64,000 bases of DNA from Prochlorococcus marinus XMU1410 (GTDB lineage: Bacteria > Cyanobacteriota > Cyanobacteriia > PCC-6307 > Cyanobiaceae): positions 186,001 to 250,000 of the forward strand of contig NZ_JAAORH010000001.1 in NCBI RefSeq assembly GCF_017696085.1, given 5' to 3'. Positions within the stretch are counted from its first letter, which is position 1. Each line of letters opens with the position of its first letter. The translations under genes and the position numbers were made by a program. Of the stretch, positions 10,153 through 21,457 are shown piece by piece. The notes below the pieces were generated by a model. That model ran no database searches. It had not been told where the DNA came from and was given only the letters and a program-made list of their open reading frames with translations.

Positions 10153-11322
10153 TTATTCAACCCATTTTAAATCTGATCCAATTGCATCTTTTATACTAGA
10201 TAATTGATGTTTATTGAGTTGCTTTATAATGCCCTCAAGTATATCTGGTACTAATTGTGGACCCTTATATATCCATCCTGTATAAAGTTGAATTAATGAT
10301 GCTCCAGAACAAATTCTTTCCCAAGCTGACTCAGGACTATCTATTCCACCAACGCCAATTAAAATAATCTTTTTATCAATATTATGTATATGTTTTATTA
10401 TTTGATTTGCTTTTTTTTGGAGAGGCCTTCCACTTAATCCTCCATTCTCTTGAGAGAGTAATAATCCAGTTTGCCTGATCTTTCTATTTTCAAGACCTAA
10501 TCTATCAATGCTGGTGTTTGTAGCAATTATTCCATCAATGCTTTCCTCGATTATTAATTGGCAAATATTTTCAATATCTTTAAGGCCTAAATCTGGCGCA
10601 ATTTTTACAAATAATGGTGGACAATTAGGTAAGTTTTTAATTTCTCTAAGAAGTTCTTTTAGAAGAATTGGATCTTGTAATTTTCTTAGCCCTTCAGTAT
10701 TTGGAGAACTAACGTTTATTGCTGCGTAATCACAATATGGAATTAATAATTTTAGAGAAGTTAAATAATCATCTTTTGCTTGAGATAAACCGGTAATTTT
10801 TGACTTCCCGAAATTTATCCCTAAACAAATATTCTCCCTGTTTTTTTTAAACTCAATACCTTGTTCGACAAAATTTTTAACTAGATTTTCAGCACCATTA
10901 TTATTGAAACCCATTCTATTTAATGCTGCTTCTTCTTCTGCCAATCTAAATAACCTCGGTTTGGGATTTCCATTCTGAGCAAATTTAGTTACTGTACCAA
11001 GCTCAGCAAATCCAAAACCAAAATCTTTCCATATATTTGCGGCATTTCCATTTTTGTCAAAACCCGCAGCTAAACCAATTGGATTACAAAAATTTATTCC
11101 ACATATGTTCTGAGTTAATCTTTTATCAACTACAGAAAATTCTTCATTTAGATTTTTTAAGATAGAGGATATTATAGGCCAATTATATTTTCTTGAACTG
11201 AATGATAGGAGACTAAGAGAAAAATTTGTTAAGTATTCTGCATCAATTCCAGAGTCTTTTTTTAATACAGGGGTAATCAAGTTTTTATAAAGATTTTTAA
11301 ATCCCCCCTTCTGTTCATTCAT
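10153..11322 (-). CDS. pyrD: Dihydroorotate dehydrogenase, class 2 (quinone-dependent)
   Basis: Oxidises dihydroorotate to orotate in pyrimidine synthesis and passes electrons to membrane quinone. The 389-residue length and N-terminal extension mark class 2. Visible motifs are the FMN and orotate loop NRMGFNNNGA and the catalytic NVSSPNTEGLR block with serine as base, which separates class 2 from the cysteine-using class 1. The C-terminal IGVGGI and LIQLYTG segments bind FMN phosphate. It is in a minus-strand run with rnhA upstream (6-bp gap) and the CobD-like gene downstream. Confidence 0.95.
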   Translation of the reverse strand: MNEQKGGFKNLYKNLITPVLKKDSGIDAEYLTNFSLSLLSFSSRKYNWPIISSILKNLNEEFSVVDKRLTQNICGINFCNPIGLAAGFDKNGNAANIWKDFGFGFAELGTVTKFAQNGNPKPRLFRLAEEEAALNRMGFNNNGAENLVKNFVEQGIEFKKNRENICLGINFGKSKITGLSQAKDDYLTSLKLLIPYCDYAAINVSSPNTEGLRKLQDPILLKELLREIKNLPNCPPLFVKIAPDLGLKDIENICQLIIEESIDGIIATNTSIDRLGLENRKIRQTGLLLSQENGGLSGRPLQKKANQIIKHIHNIDKKIILIGVGGIDSPESAWERICSGASLIQLYTGWIYKGPQLVPDILEGIIKQLNKHQLSSIKDAIGSDLKWVE

Positions 11323-11328
11323 AAAAAA

Positions 11329-12048
11329 TTAGGCTTCTTTTTTTTCTATTATCCAATATTTTTTATCTTTAGGAATCAATCTCCAATTACGCCATTCAAA
11401 AAGTGAATATTGTTTTATCTTTAAGTGGTTTTCGTCACCTAATAAGGTGTCTAGTTCAGTTGAACTTAACAGGTACTTTTTTTCTGCAAATTTTTGAATT
11501 AATTCATTGCGGGAAAATAATTCCTGAATTTCTGCAGGTGCATTTTTTTCAAAAAAATCAGCTGAGGATTTTACTTTTTTTAAGTTACTTTCTATAGATA
11601 TACCTTTGCTGTAATTAGTTGCAATTTTATCAACCCTATCATTTTGTTTATCCCCGCTATGACCTTTTACATATTCCATTATTAGGCCATTAATTCTTAA
11701 TTGATCAATTTTTTGCCACAGATCAAGATTTTGAACTGGTTTTCCTGAACTTGTTTTCCATCCATTTTTCTTCCAATTAATAATCCATTTTGTATAACCC
11801 TCTATGACATATTTACTATCAGTTCTTAGTTTAAAGTTCTCTTTTAATTTGTAGGTTTTTAATTTCTCAAGAGTTTTTATAGCCGCAGTGAGTTCCATTC
11901 TATTATTAGTAGTATTTTGCTCGGAACCACCTATTTCTAATTCGCTGTTATCGTCAAAAATTATTAAACCGCCCCAACCACCTGGGCCTGGATTACCACT
12001 GCAGGCTCCATCCGTTGCGGCTTCAATCGCAATACTATCACTATTCAT
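11329..12048 (-). CDS. rnhA: Ribonuclease HI with C-terminal extension
   Basis: Cuts the RNA strand of RNA-DNA hybrids. With the ATG at 12048 (239 residues) the metal-binding residues are D13 in ATDGAC, E52 in [10 protein letters not shown]77 in RTDSKYV and D140 in NDRVD, with the loop histidine H130 in KGHSGD. This is the complete catalytic set. A TTG seven codons upstream (12069) is possible but less likely. The RNase H core is about 150 residues; roughly 90 extra residues follow, lysine- and glutamate-rich, with no motif I can name. The rplL stop lies just upstream. Confidence 0.92.
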   Translation of the reverse strand: MNSDSIAIEAATDGACSGNPGPGGWGGLIIFDDNSELEIGGSEQNTTNNRMELTAAIKTLEKLKTYKLKENFKLRTDSKYVIEGYTKWIINWKKNGWKTSSGKPVQNLDLWQKIDQLRINGLIMEYVKGHSGDKQNDRVDKIATNYSKGISIESNLKKVKSSADFFEKNAPAEIQELFSRNELIQKFAEKKYLLSSTELDTLLGDENHLKIKQYSLFEWRNWRLIPKDKKYWIIEKKEA

Positions 12049-12095
12049 AATTTTTGAAGCCGATATCAAGGTTATCGGCTTGAAAAAATGTAATC

Positions 12096-12491
12096 TTACT
12101 TAAGTGTAACTTTACCGCCAGCTTCTTCAATCTCTTTCTTTAAAGATTCAGCATCTGCTTTGGCAATTCCTTCTTTTACTGTTTTTGGTGCAGATTCAAC
12201 AAGTGCTTTTGCATCGCCAAGACCTAGACCAGTTGCATTTCTTACAACCTTAAGGACTTTGATTTTTGCAGCTGCATCAAAGCTTTCGAGAACTACATCA
12301 AATTCAGTTTTTTCTTCAGCAGCGCCACCATCTGCGTCACCGCCAGCTGCTCCTGGAGCTGCCATTACTACACCTGCAGAAGCTGCAGCAGATACACCAA
12401 AAGCCTCTTCAATTTGCTTTACAAGCTCAGATGCTTCTAAAAGTGATAAAGATTTTAATGATTCAAGAATTTCTTCAGTTTTTGCGGACAT
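12096..12491 (-). CDS. rplL: Ribosomal protein bL12 (L7/L12)
   Basis: Forms the flexible stalk of the 50S subunit that recruits translation GTPases. The 131-residue protein has the N-terminal dimerisation helices, an alanine- and glycine-rich hinge (about residues 33-58) and the globular C-terminal domain with the conserved [15 protein letters not shown] segment. It is the last gene of the ribosomal stalk operon, 28 bp after rplJ. Several antisense open frames across the hinge are shadows of its GCA/GCT-rich codons. Confidence 0.98.
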
Positions 12492-12519
12492 TTTCTTAAA
12501 AGTTAATTAGGGTTTTGAT

Positions 12520-13047
12520 TTAAGATTCTGATTTTTCAGAATGTTGTTTAAGTGATCTAGCAAGTCCAGAAGGCACTTCGTTGATAGAGATCGCAATTTT
12601 TGTTGCTACGCCATTCAGAGCGCCAGCAATTTTTGCCATCAATACTTCTTTAGATGGAAGACTTGCAATTTCTTTTATTTCAGAATCGCTAAGAAGTCTG
12701 CCTTCAAATAAAGCTCCTTTGGTCTCGGATTTTTTGGTGTCTTTTTGAAAAGATTGGATTGCTTTTACAGCACCACCAACATCTTCTTTAATTAACACAA
12801 AAGCATTTGTTCCGGTCAGTAAAGATTCAAGATCGTTCCAATTACTATCTCCATCAATAGCTTTGCGCATTAATGAATTTTTAGTAACTTTGCAGATACC
12901 GTTAGTTGTTTGCAATCTAGATCGCAAATCTGACATCTCTTTGATAGTTAAACCTTTATAGTCAAGAACTACAGCCATTTCCGAGTCGTCTAAAAGAGAT
13001 TTAATCTCAGTAACGATTTTTTGCTTATTCTCTAGTGTTCGGCCCAT
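12520..13047 (-). CDS. rplJ: Ribosomal protein uL10
   Basis: Base of the ribosomal stalk; it binds 23S rRNA and anchors the L12 dimers. At 175 residues it is of normal bacterial length, with the N-terminal RNA-binding domain containing [13 protein letters not shown] and a C-terminal helix for L12. It heads the rplJ-rplL pair. It is preceded by a 190-bp untranslated stretch that probably carries the L10 autoregulatory leader. Confidence 0.97.
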   Translation of the reverse strand: MGRTLENKQKIVTEIKSLLDDSEMAVVLDYKGLTIKEMSDLRSRLQTTNGICKVTKNSLMRKAIDGDSNWNDLESLLTGTNAFVLIKEDVGGAVKAIQSFQKDTKKSETKGALFEGRLLSDSEIKEIASLPSKEVLMAKIAGALNGVATKIAISINEVPSGLARSLKQHSEKSES

Positions 13048-13237
13048 TGATGTTTTTTGGATCGTAATTTAGGAAGAGCAGGAAATGCGGCAAAGTTCTT
13101 TTAAAGAGGCCGCTTTTATTAGATCCAAAAAGAAATAATTTAAGACGAGTCCTCGGTAGGAATTAAAAATTTAGAATAACTAAATCAACCTACTTTCTTT
13201 GGCCGTATTATTGCAATTTAAATTATACTACAAAGCG
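13048..13237 (-). ncRNA. Putative L10 leader (autoregulatory 5' region of rplJ-rplL)
   Basis: The gap between rplA and rplJ is 190 bp, much longer than other spacers in this operon (67 bp or less), and has no open frame. Read on the minus strand it contains a GCGGC/GCCGC stem (13087-13091 with 13109-13113) and a conserved-looking ACCGAGGAC patch. Bacterial rplJL operons usually carry an L10-binding leader here, so position supports the call. I could not fold it or match it to the Rfam model, so its exact limits are uncertain. Confidence 0.5.
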
Positions 13238-13945
13238 TTAACCTTCAGGTTGATAATCTTGTACAGCATTTATGTCTACTTGAACTGAAGGCCCCATTGT
13301 TGAAGTTACATAAAAAGTTTTCCAATACTTTCCCTTAGCTCCACTAGGTTTATTTTTGTCAATTGATTCTTGCAAGGTTTTTAAGTTGTCAAATAGAGCC
13401 TCTTTCGTGAAACTTGCTTTCCCGAAGCGAACATGAACGATACCCGCTTTATCAGCTCTAAATTCGAGCTTACCAGCTTTGAATTCTTTTATTGCATTAG
13501 CAATATCATTAGTTACTGTCCCAGCTTTAGGGTTAGGCATTAAACCTCTCGGTCCTAAAACTCTTCCTAATTTTGCAACCTTTGGCATCATATCTGGAGT
13601 TGCAATAAGTAGATCGAATTCCATATTCCCTTTATTTATGCTTTCTACAAGATCTTCTTCCCCAAATAAATCTGCACCAGCAGCCTTAGCTTTTGATACA
13701 TTCTCACCGCTTGTAATTACTGCAATTTTGATACTTTGGCCAGTACCATGTGGTAATGCAACAGTGGTCCTTAATTGTTGATCAGTATATTTTGGATCAA
13801 TACCTAAACGTATATGTGCTTCAATAGTTTCATCAAATTTTGCATTAGCATTTTCTTTGATAATACTAAGAGCTTCAAGTGGTGCGTAAATACGATCTTC
13901 TATCTTTGTTGATAGAGCCGCCATTCTTTTGGAAAGTTTTTTCAT
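13238..13945 (-). CDS. rplA: Ribosomal protein uL1
   Basis: Forms the mobile L1 stalk at the tRNA exit site and in many bacteria represses its own operon. The 235-residue length is typical. Recognisable blocks include VALPHGTG near residue 63, the [19 protein letters not shown] segment in the middle, and a C-terminal [11 protein letters not shown]. It follows rplK after 67 bp and belongs to the secE-nusG-rplK-rplA cluster order that is conserved across bacteria. Confidence 0.98.
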   Translation of the reverse strand: MKKLSKRMAALSTKIEDRIYAPLEALSIIKENANAKFDETIEAHIRLGIDPKYTDQQLRTTVALPHGTGQSIKIAVITSGENVSKAKAAGADLFGEEDLVESINKGNMEFDLLIATPDMMPKVAKLGRVLGPRGLMPNPKAGTVTNDIANAIKEFKAGKLEFRADKAGIVHVRFGKASFTKEALFDNLKTLQESIDKNKPSGAKGKYWKTFYVTSTMGPSVQVDINAVQDYQPEG

Positions 13946-14012
13946 AATAATATTGGGTGCAAACGGTTATTAACTAACCTCCCCTAAATAGTGAGCAATT
14001 TTTGTCTTGAAC

Positions 14013-14438
14013 TTAATCAGTGATAGAGACACCCATATTACGGGCAGTACCCTCAATTACTTTCATTGCTGATTCAACACTAGAACAGTTTAGGTCAGGA
14101 AGCTTAGTTTTGGCTATTTCTTCTAATTGAGCTTTACTTATATTACCAACAGAGCCTTTTGCGGATTCACCTGATCCTTTCTCTATACCAGCTGCTTTTG
14201 TTATCAAGACGGAAGCAGGAGGTGTTTTTGTGATAAAAGTAAAGCTTCTATCTTCAAAAACAGAAATCTCAACTGGAATTACAAAACCTGCTTTATCTTG
14301 TGTCCTTGCATTATATTCTTTACAAAATGCCATGATATTGACACCATGTTGTCCTAAGGCTGGTCCTACAGGAGGAGCAGGATTGGCTTTGCCTGCTTGC
14401 AGAGCAAGCTTGATAACTGCAACAATTTTTTTTGCCAT
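14013..14438 (-). CDS. rplK: Ribosomal protein uL11
   Basis: Part of the GTPase-associated centre of the 50S subunit, needed for factor binding and for RelA activation in bacteria that have it. The 141-residue protein shows the proline-rich N-terminal motif [17 protein letters not shown] and the C-terminal rRNA-binding GTARNMGV. It sits between nusG and rplA with 67-bp spacers on both sides. Confidence 0.98.
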   Translation of the reverse strand: MAKKIVAVIKLALQAGKANPAPPVGPALGQHGVNIMAFCKEYNARTQDKAGFVIPVEISVFEDRSFTFITKTPPASVLITKAAGIEKGSGESAKGSVGNISKAQLEEIAKTKLPDLNCSSVESAMKVIEGTARNMGVSITD

Positions 14439-14505
14439 TAGATTAGAGAATTTAAGCTTAAGTAGAAGACCATAATTTTACTCGATAAACAGGAACAATT
14501 AGAAA

Positions 14506-15117
14506 TTAATTTTGTTTATTGATTTGAGAGAACTCTAATTCTACAGGAGTCTCGCGCCCAAATATAGAAAGTAATGCTTTTAATTTATTTCTTTCCCCTG
14601 AAACTTCAATAACTTCTCCCTGAAAATCCTTGAACGGACCACTAGTTACTATGATTCTATCTTTTTCTTCAATATCTAACTTGATTACAGCTTTTTTCTC
14701 TGATGCACGTTTGAAGATCCTATTAACTTCTTGTCTAGATAATGGTCGAGGTTTGATATGACCTCGTGATCTTCCGCTCACTCTGCCGTCTTCAGCACCA
14801 ACAAAGTTAATTACATTTGGGGTACTTTTTACAGCCATCATTGTATCTTCATCCAAAATCATTCTTACAAGAACATAACCTGGGAAAACTTTTTCTTCAG
14901 TAGTTTGCCTACTTCCATCTTTTTTTAATTTAATTCCAGGAGTCTGGGGAATTTCAATTTCAATAATTCGATTATTAACACCTAAAGTTACTGATCTCTG
15001 CTCAAGAGTCGCTTTTACTTTTTTTTCGCAGCTTGAAGCTACTTGAACGGCATACCATCTTGCTATGCTATTGTGTGCTTTTGAAGAAGCAAGGTTTGTA
15101 GTCAATTCATTACTCAT
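14506..15117 (-). CDS. nusG: Transcription elongation/antitermination factor NusG
   Basis: Binds RNA polymerase, modulates pausing and links transcription to translation. It is 203 residues with an NGN domain (WYAVQVASSCEKKV near residue 21; VFPGYVLVRM in the middle) and a C-terminal KOW domain with the motif VTSGPFKDFQGEV. A short N-terminal extension precedes the NGN domain, which is usual in cyanobacteria. It lies between secE and rplK. Confidence 0.97.
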   Translation of the reverse strand: MSNELTTNLASSKAHNSIARWYAVQVASSCEKKVKATLEQRSVTLGVNNRIIEIEIPQTPGIKLKKDGSRQTTEEKVFPGYVLVRMILDEDTMMAVKSTPNVINFVGAEDGRVSGRSRGHIKPRPLSRQEVNRIFKRASEKKAVIKLDIEEKDRIIVTSGPFKDFQGEVIEVSGERNKLKALLSIFGRETPVELEFSQINKQN

Positions 15118-15172
15118 GTTTTTCTGGAAATTTAATTAAGATCTTTAAAAAAAATTAATATTCAGGAAAAAT

Positions 15173-15415
15173 TCAACCAAAAATTTGAGAGGCTGCCCAT
15201 CCATAGAATCTACTGACAGATGCTATGACTGCCGCAGAAAAGGATACCATAATTATAACCGCTACAGATTCGCTAAAGAGTTGTTGTTTGTTAGGCCAAA
15301 CAACAAGTTTAAGCTCATCGTAGGTAGATCTAAAAAAATTATTATTTTTTTTAGGCTCTTCAACTTCAGGGGAATCCTTTTTGAGAGGTTCTTTATTAGT
15401 AGTAGGACTTGTCAC
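15173..15415 (-). CDS. secE: Preprotein translocase subunit SecE
   Basis: Small essential subunit of the SecYEG protein-conducting channel, placed in plasma and thylakoid membranes. The 80-residue protein has a charged N-terminal region, the conserved amphipathic segment with ELKLVVWPNKQQL, and one C-terminal membrane helix, as in other single-span cyanobacterial SecE proteins. Translation appears to begin at GTG (15415). It is the first gene of the secE-nusG-ribosomal protein cluster. Confidence 0.94.
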   Translation of the reverse strand: MTSPTTNKEPLKKDSPEVEEPKKNNNFFRSTYDELKLVVWPNKQQLFSESVAVIIMVSFSAAVIASVSRFYGWAASQIFG

Positions 15416-15474
15416 AAGATTTGTTGAAATTAAGCTTTAGGCTTTAATTTTATTTTAGCTTATCGATTTACTCA

Positions 15475-18231
15475 TCAGCTAGGTCTGAAAACAATCTCAT
15501 CTTTATTAGCTGGGTTAAGTTTAATTATGATATTTTTTTTGTTTTTAAATTTTTCCTCCAAAAGTTTTGCTGCTAATGGATTTTCTATTTGTCTTCTAAG
15601 TTCTCTGCTCAGTGGCCTAGCACCATATTCAGGTTCGTAAGAATCGTTTGCGATTTTATTAATAACTTTTTTGTCTATAGAGATATTTATTTTCTGTTCA
15701 AGAAGTAGGTTTTTTAAATCTTCAGTTTGAAGAATAATAATTTTTTGAAGTTCACTAATAGATAATGGATCAAACTTTACTACTTCATCAATTCTATTTA
15801 AAAATTCTGGTCTAAAAATTGAAGATAATGTATTACTAATGGAATGATCAAGAATTTGTTGCTCTTTTTCTAACTTTTCCTCACTTTTGGAAATCTTAAG
15901 TGCATATTCCAGTATAGATTTACCAGCTAGATTGCTTGTCATAATGATTACAGTATTTTTGAAGTCAACTGTTCTTCCTCGAGAGTCCGTTAATCTTCCT
16001 TCATCTAAAACTTGTAAAAGGATATTAAAAACTTCTGTATGTGCTTTTTCTATCTCATCAAGAAGTATTACTGAATATGGTTTGCGTCTTACCGCTTCAG
16101 TTAATTGACCTCCCTCTTCATAACCAACATAACCTGGAGGAGCACCTAAAAGTCTTGCGACGGCATTTTTCTCCATATATTCACTCATGTCTAATCTTAA
16201 AAGTGCGTCTTCTTCATCAAATAAGGCTGTTGCAAGAGATTTCGCTAATTCTGTTTTGCCAACACCTGTAGGACCCATAAATAAAAAAGATCCAATAGGC
16301 CTTTTTGGACTTTTCATGCCAACGCGAGCTCTTCTAATTGCAGCAGAAACAGTTTCTATAGCTTTTTCTTGTCCAATAACTTTTTCACTTAGTTCTGTTT
16401 CTAGATTGACTAATTTTTTACGTTCATTTGAAACAACTTTAGAAATTGGAATACCTGTAATTTTTGAAACAACATCAGCAATATCATCAGGTTCAACTTG
16501 ATATTTGAAAGGGAAATTTTTATTTTTCTTCATTTTATTAAAGTTTTCTTCAACTTTTTGGATTTCATTTTCTATTACACTAAGTTCCCCTTCAACATTT
16601 TCTAAAAAATCCAGATCATTTTCAATTTTGCGATTTGATTTATCTTTAATTTGTTTTGTTAGTTTGTCTTCTTCTTTCATCAAAATAGATAATTGTTCCA
16701 TCTCTTCGCGTAAATCATTCCAATTGTCGAAAAGAACGTTCAATTTTACCTCTGATTGTTGCCTCATATTCAATAGTTTTTCTTGAGCTTCGATATTTTC
16801 TCCTCGCAAATTATTCAGTTTTTCATCAATAGTATGAAGTTTATTTTCTTGTTGAAAAATTATTTGAGGTTTACTATTAAATTCGATTTTTAATTGTGCA
16901 GCTGCTTCATCAATTAAATCTATTGCTTTATCAGGAAGACATTTATCGCTGATATATCTGTCCGCCAATTTTGCAGAATAATTTACAGCCTCTTCAGAAA
17001 TTCTGATGCCATGATGTGATTCATATTTTTTTTTGATACCTTGAATTATTTTTGCGCTCAATTCTACTGAAGGTTCATTAACAGCTATCTTTTGAAAGCA
17101 ATTGTTCAATGCCTGATCTTTTTCAATAGTTTCACTAAATTTCTCAGGTGTTGTCGTGCCAATACATCTAAGTTCACCTTCAGCTAGTAAAGGTTTTAAG
17201 ATATTACTAATGTTAGTAGAAGATCTATCAGAACTTAATATTGAGTGAATTTCATCAATAAATAGAATCATTCCTTGGTTTGGATCGTTTAGTTCCTGCA
17301 TTATTAAGGTTAGTCGTTCCTCTAGTTGGCCTCTAAATTTTGTCCCAGAAACTAATGCACCTAAGTCAAGTGAAATAATTTTAAAGTCTCTTAAAGAATC
17401 AGGAACTTTTTTGTCTACAATTAATTGCGCAAGTAATTTTGCAATTGAGGTTTTACCAACTCCAGGATTGCCGATAAGTATGGGATTATTTTTATTTCTT
17501 CTGCAGAGTACCCTCATTAAATTATTAATCTCATTTTCTCTTCCTATAACGGGATCTAGCAAGCCTTTTTTAGCTGATTCTGTTAAATCTTTTCCATAGA
17601 TTGATAGAGCATTTTCATCTTTTTCAACTTGTTTTTTGGTTTCAATTTGAAGTGCACTTTTAGGTAATGGAACAATAGCTTTTTCAAATGTTTCTTCTTT
17701 AAATAAAGTTTTTTTGTTTGACTCGAAATTTGATTGATTATTTATATCAATTACGTTCTTATAATCGAAAGAATCTTTTGATTGATTAATATTTGGGAAA
17801 AACTTTAATTCTTCTTCTAATTTTTCCATTGAAAGATTGCCTTCTTCAAAAACATAATTTCCAATTCTTAAATCTCTTCCAAGAGCAATTAGCAAATGCG
17901 GTATTTCTATTAACCTAGATCCCCATTGAGTTTTAATCTGATTTGCATTATCTAATAAAATTTCTAAATCTTCCCCGATAGTAAAAATATCTGACTCATT
18001 TGTCGGTGTTTCTTCTAGAAAATCTTCTGTTAAATCTAAAACTGTATCTTGGTCTATTGATAATTTTTCAATGAAAGCAAAGAATTCACTCGAAGAAAAC
18101 AATGTATGAATTATGTGTTCAATATTAAATTCGCTATGATCCCATTTTTTTGCGGTTTCTTCCCCTGAAAGAAGAAGATTCCAACTTATATCGCTAAAAA
18201 GTTCAGGACAGGATGTAAGAGTTTCTCTCAT
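15475..18231 (-). CDS. clpB: ClpB-type Hsp100 disaggregase/unfoldase (second ClpB paralogue)
   Basis: An AAA+ chaperone of 918 residues with two ATPase modules. Walker A1 is GNPGVGKT from residue 254, and Walker B1 gives LFIDEIH. A long coiled middle domain follows, then Walker A2 GPTGVGKT from residue 653 with Walker B2 LLDEIEKAH. The C-terminus has the RPEFLNRIDE sensor region. The middle domain and the lack of a ClpP-docking IGF-type loop that I can see favour ClpB over ClpC/ClpA. It is longer than the usual ~860 residues and its N-domain is divergent, so I take it as the second, variant ClpB known in cyanobacteria. A 260-bp spacer separates it from eno. Confidence 0.85.
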   Translation of the reverse strand: MRETLTSCPELFSDISWNLLLSGEETAKKWDHSEFNIEHIIHTLFSSSEFFAFIEKLSIDQDTVLDLTEDFLEETPTNESDIFTIGEDLEILLDNANQIKTQWGSRLIEIPHLLIALGRDLRIGNYVFEEGNLSMEKLEEELKFFPNINQSKDSFDYKNVIDINNQSNFESNKKTLFKEETFEKAIVPLPKSALQIETKKQVEKDENALSIYGKDLTESAKKGLLDPVIGRENEINNLMRVLCRRNKNNPILIGNPGVGKTSIAKLLAQLIVDKKVPDSLRDFKIISLDLGALVSGTKFRGQLEERLTLIMQELNDPNQGMILFIDEIHSILSSDRSSTNISNILKPLLAEGELRCIGTTTPEKFSETIEKDQALNNCFQKIAVNEPSVELSAKIIQGIKKKYESHHGIRISEEAVNYSAKLADRYISDKCLPDKAIDLIDEAAAQLKIEFNSKPQIIFQQENKLHTIDEKLNNLRGENIEAQEKLLNMRQQSEVKLNVLFDNWNDLREEMEQLSILMKEEDKLTKQIKDKSNRKIENDLDFLENVEGELSVIENEIQKVEENFNKMKKNKNFPFKYQVEPDDIADVVSKITGIPISKVVSNERKKLVNLETELSEKVIGQEKAIETVSAAIRRARVGMKSPKRPIGSFLFMGPTGVGKTELAKSLATALFDEEDALLRLDMSEYMEKNAVARLLGAPPGYVGYEEGGQLTEAVRRKPYSVILLDEIEKAHTEVFNILLQVLDEGRLTDSRGRTVDFKNTVIIMTSNLAGKSILEYALKISKSEEKLEKEQQILDHSISNTLSSIFRPEFLNRIDEVVKFDPLSISELQKIIILQTEDLKNLLLEQKINISIDKKVINKIANDSYEPEYGARPLSRELRRQIENPLAAKLLEEKFKNKKNIIIKLNPANKDEIVFRPS

Positions 18232-18488
18232 AAACTATAAAACTATAGTTGATTATTAATTAATATTCTAAATAGGATTTGCATTAATAATCATCCAATA
18301 ATTTTCAAATTGTAAGATGAAATTTAAAAATATGTTTATGAAAGGGATTGAGGGGACTTTTGACCTAATAAAAGCGTTAACTAATATCTAAGTTGTTATT
18401 AATTAAAAATTATAATTGGTTAACATATTTATTTCAGATATTAGCCAAATAGTTCAGCTATTTATAGGATTTAAATAGTAATAATTAA

Positions 18489-19784
<1,296 letters not shown>

Positions 19785-19789
19785 TTTTT

Positions 19790-21457
19790 TTAACCCTTAA
19801 GTTTTTCTAAACGTGAGCCTTTTCTCATAATTAATTGGCATTTTATCCAATCAATACTTATTGGTAATGCAAACAAAAGTGGCAACAATGCAAAATTATT
19901 TTGTTTATTGGTTACAAGTAAAGCAGATGCAATTGATAAGCTTCCTATAAGAATTGAATGTCCTAACGTTTTTTGAGCAGTAAACATTTTTTTGAATTGT
20001 CTATCAGACTCTCCCATTCTTATTTGCAATTGTAAATCGCCCTGCTCTAATCTTTCTAAACTTTCATCTATTCTTTTTGGAATTCCAACAGCTTTCGATC
20101 CTAGTTCACCTACTTGCCTTCCAAATTGGTTAATTAAATCGTTGGGATTTTGATTATTTGAAGTCATAAGTTCTATTAAGTAAGGCTTGGTAACTGATAC
20201 AAGGTTAAACCCTGGGTCAAGCATTCTACCAACTCCTTCAAAAGTTGATAAAGCTCTCATTACAAAGATTAAATCTACTGGTAATTGAAATGGAGTTTCA
20301 TAAACAAGTTCATATAAATCTCCAGATAATTTTTCAATAATATTTGGACTGAATGGTGGAGTTAAGGCTTCTTTAAGCATTAATCTGACTAATCTTCTAA
20401 CTGGTCCTACATCAATATCTAGTGAAATGAGCCCCGCTTGTTGTAATTGACTAACAAGCGATGAGGCGTCTCTTAAAGCGGCAGCCTTAACCATCCCCCC
20501 TAATCTTGTTTGAAGATTATTTGATATATTGCCCATCATTCCAAAATCATAAAAAATTAATTTACCTTTATTTGAAACAGCTAAATTCCCTGGATGTGGG
20601 TCTGCATGAAAAAACCCGTAATTTACTAATTGTTTTAAATAGCTGATTGCGCCTATTTCTGCAATTTTAGGCAAATCAATTTCTTGTGATTTTAATTTTT
20701 CTAAATCGCTTATTTTTGTGCCTTCTAAATAACTTAAACAAAGCACTTTTTCACTACTCATATCCCAAATTACTTCAGGAACTTCAACATTTTCATCCTC
20801 AAGAAATTGCTGTCTAAATCGTGCTGCATATTGTGCTTCGGAATTAAAATCAAGCTCCTTCATGAGCACTTTCCTGCACTCTTTCGCAATCTCAACCCAG
20901 TTTCTACCTCGACTCCAATTCTTATTTTTCTGTAATAATCCTGCTATTTGCTGCATTATGCCCAAATCGATAATAAACAATTCTTTTAAATTGGGTCTTT
21001 GAACTTTAAATACTACCTTCTTACCATCTTTTAAAGTCGCCCTATGAACCTGAGCTAGTGATGCTGATCCAACCGGATCACATATTATTTGATCTATTTC
21101 ATTGAACTTAGACCCTAGTTCTTTTCTTATAGTTTCTTCAACTTGCGTAAATGAAAAATTAGGAACTTGATCCTGCAATTTAGATAATTCCTGTATCCAG
21201 GTATTAGGAATTAAATCAGGTCTTGCTGATAATAATTGTCCAATCTTAATAAATGCTGAACCAAGCTTTATTAATTGATTAGTAAACCACTTAGCTCTTT
21301 TAATCTGGACCCTACTTTTTTCATTGCTCTTAGTTTTGAAAATTATGAATTTAATATTATCTATCCACAAATTTATTGCAAGGGAAATCAGAGTTATCCA
21401 AATAAGGAAGGCCCTCTTCAATTTTTTTAAACGATAATGAAGAATTGGATAACTCAT
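19790..21457 (-). CDS. ABC1/UbiB-family atypical protein kinase-like protein
   Basis: Member of the ADCK/UbiB family, which in plastids and cyanobacteria is tied to prenylquinone metabolism at the thylakoid or plastoglobule. At 555 residues it shows the family-specific KxGQ motif (KIGQ, 71-74) followed by SARPDLIP, the ATP-side lysine block VVFKVQRP, the catalytic loop FHADPHPGNLAV and the metal loop FYDFGMMG. Two hydrophobic segments at the C-terminus suggest membrane anchoring. Its substrate is unknown. The first 4 bases overlap the stop of the upstream 105-residue gene, so the pair is likely co-translated. Confidence 0.88.
   Translation of the reverse strand: MSYPILHYRLKKLKRAFLIWITLISLAINLWIDNIKFIIFKTKSNEKSRVQIKRAKWFTNQLIKLGSAFIKIGQLLSARPDLIPNTWIQELSKLQDQVPNFSFTQVEETIRKELGSKFNEIDQIICDPVGSASLAQVHRATLKDGKKVVFKVQRPNLKELFIIDLGIMQQIAGLLQKNKNWSRGRNWVEIAKECRKVLMKELDFNSEAQYAARFRQQFLEDENVEVPEVIWDMSSEKVLCLSYLEGTKISDLEKLKSQEIDLPKIAEIGAISYLKQLVNYGFFHADPHPGNLAVSNKGKLIFYDFGMMGNISNNLQTRLGGMVKAAALRDASSLVSQLQQAGLISLDIDVGPVRRLVRLMLKEALTPPFSPNIIEKLSGDLYELVYETPFQLPVDLIFVMRALSTFEGVGRMLDPGFNLVSVTKPYLIELMTSNNQNPNDLINQFGRQVGELGSKAVGIPKRIDESLERLEQGDLQLQIRMGESDRQFKKMFTAQKTLGHSILIGSLSIASALLVTNKQNNFALLPLLFALPISIDWIKCQLIMRKGSRLEKLKG

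Noticed and set aside
12160-12510. Plus-strand open frames across rplL
   Set aside because: They are antisense shadows caused by the alanine- and glycine-rich hinge codons of L7/L12.
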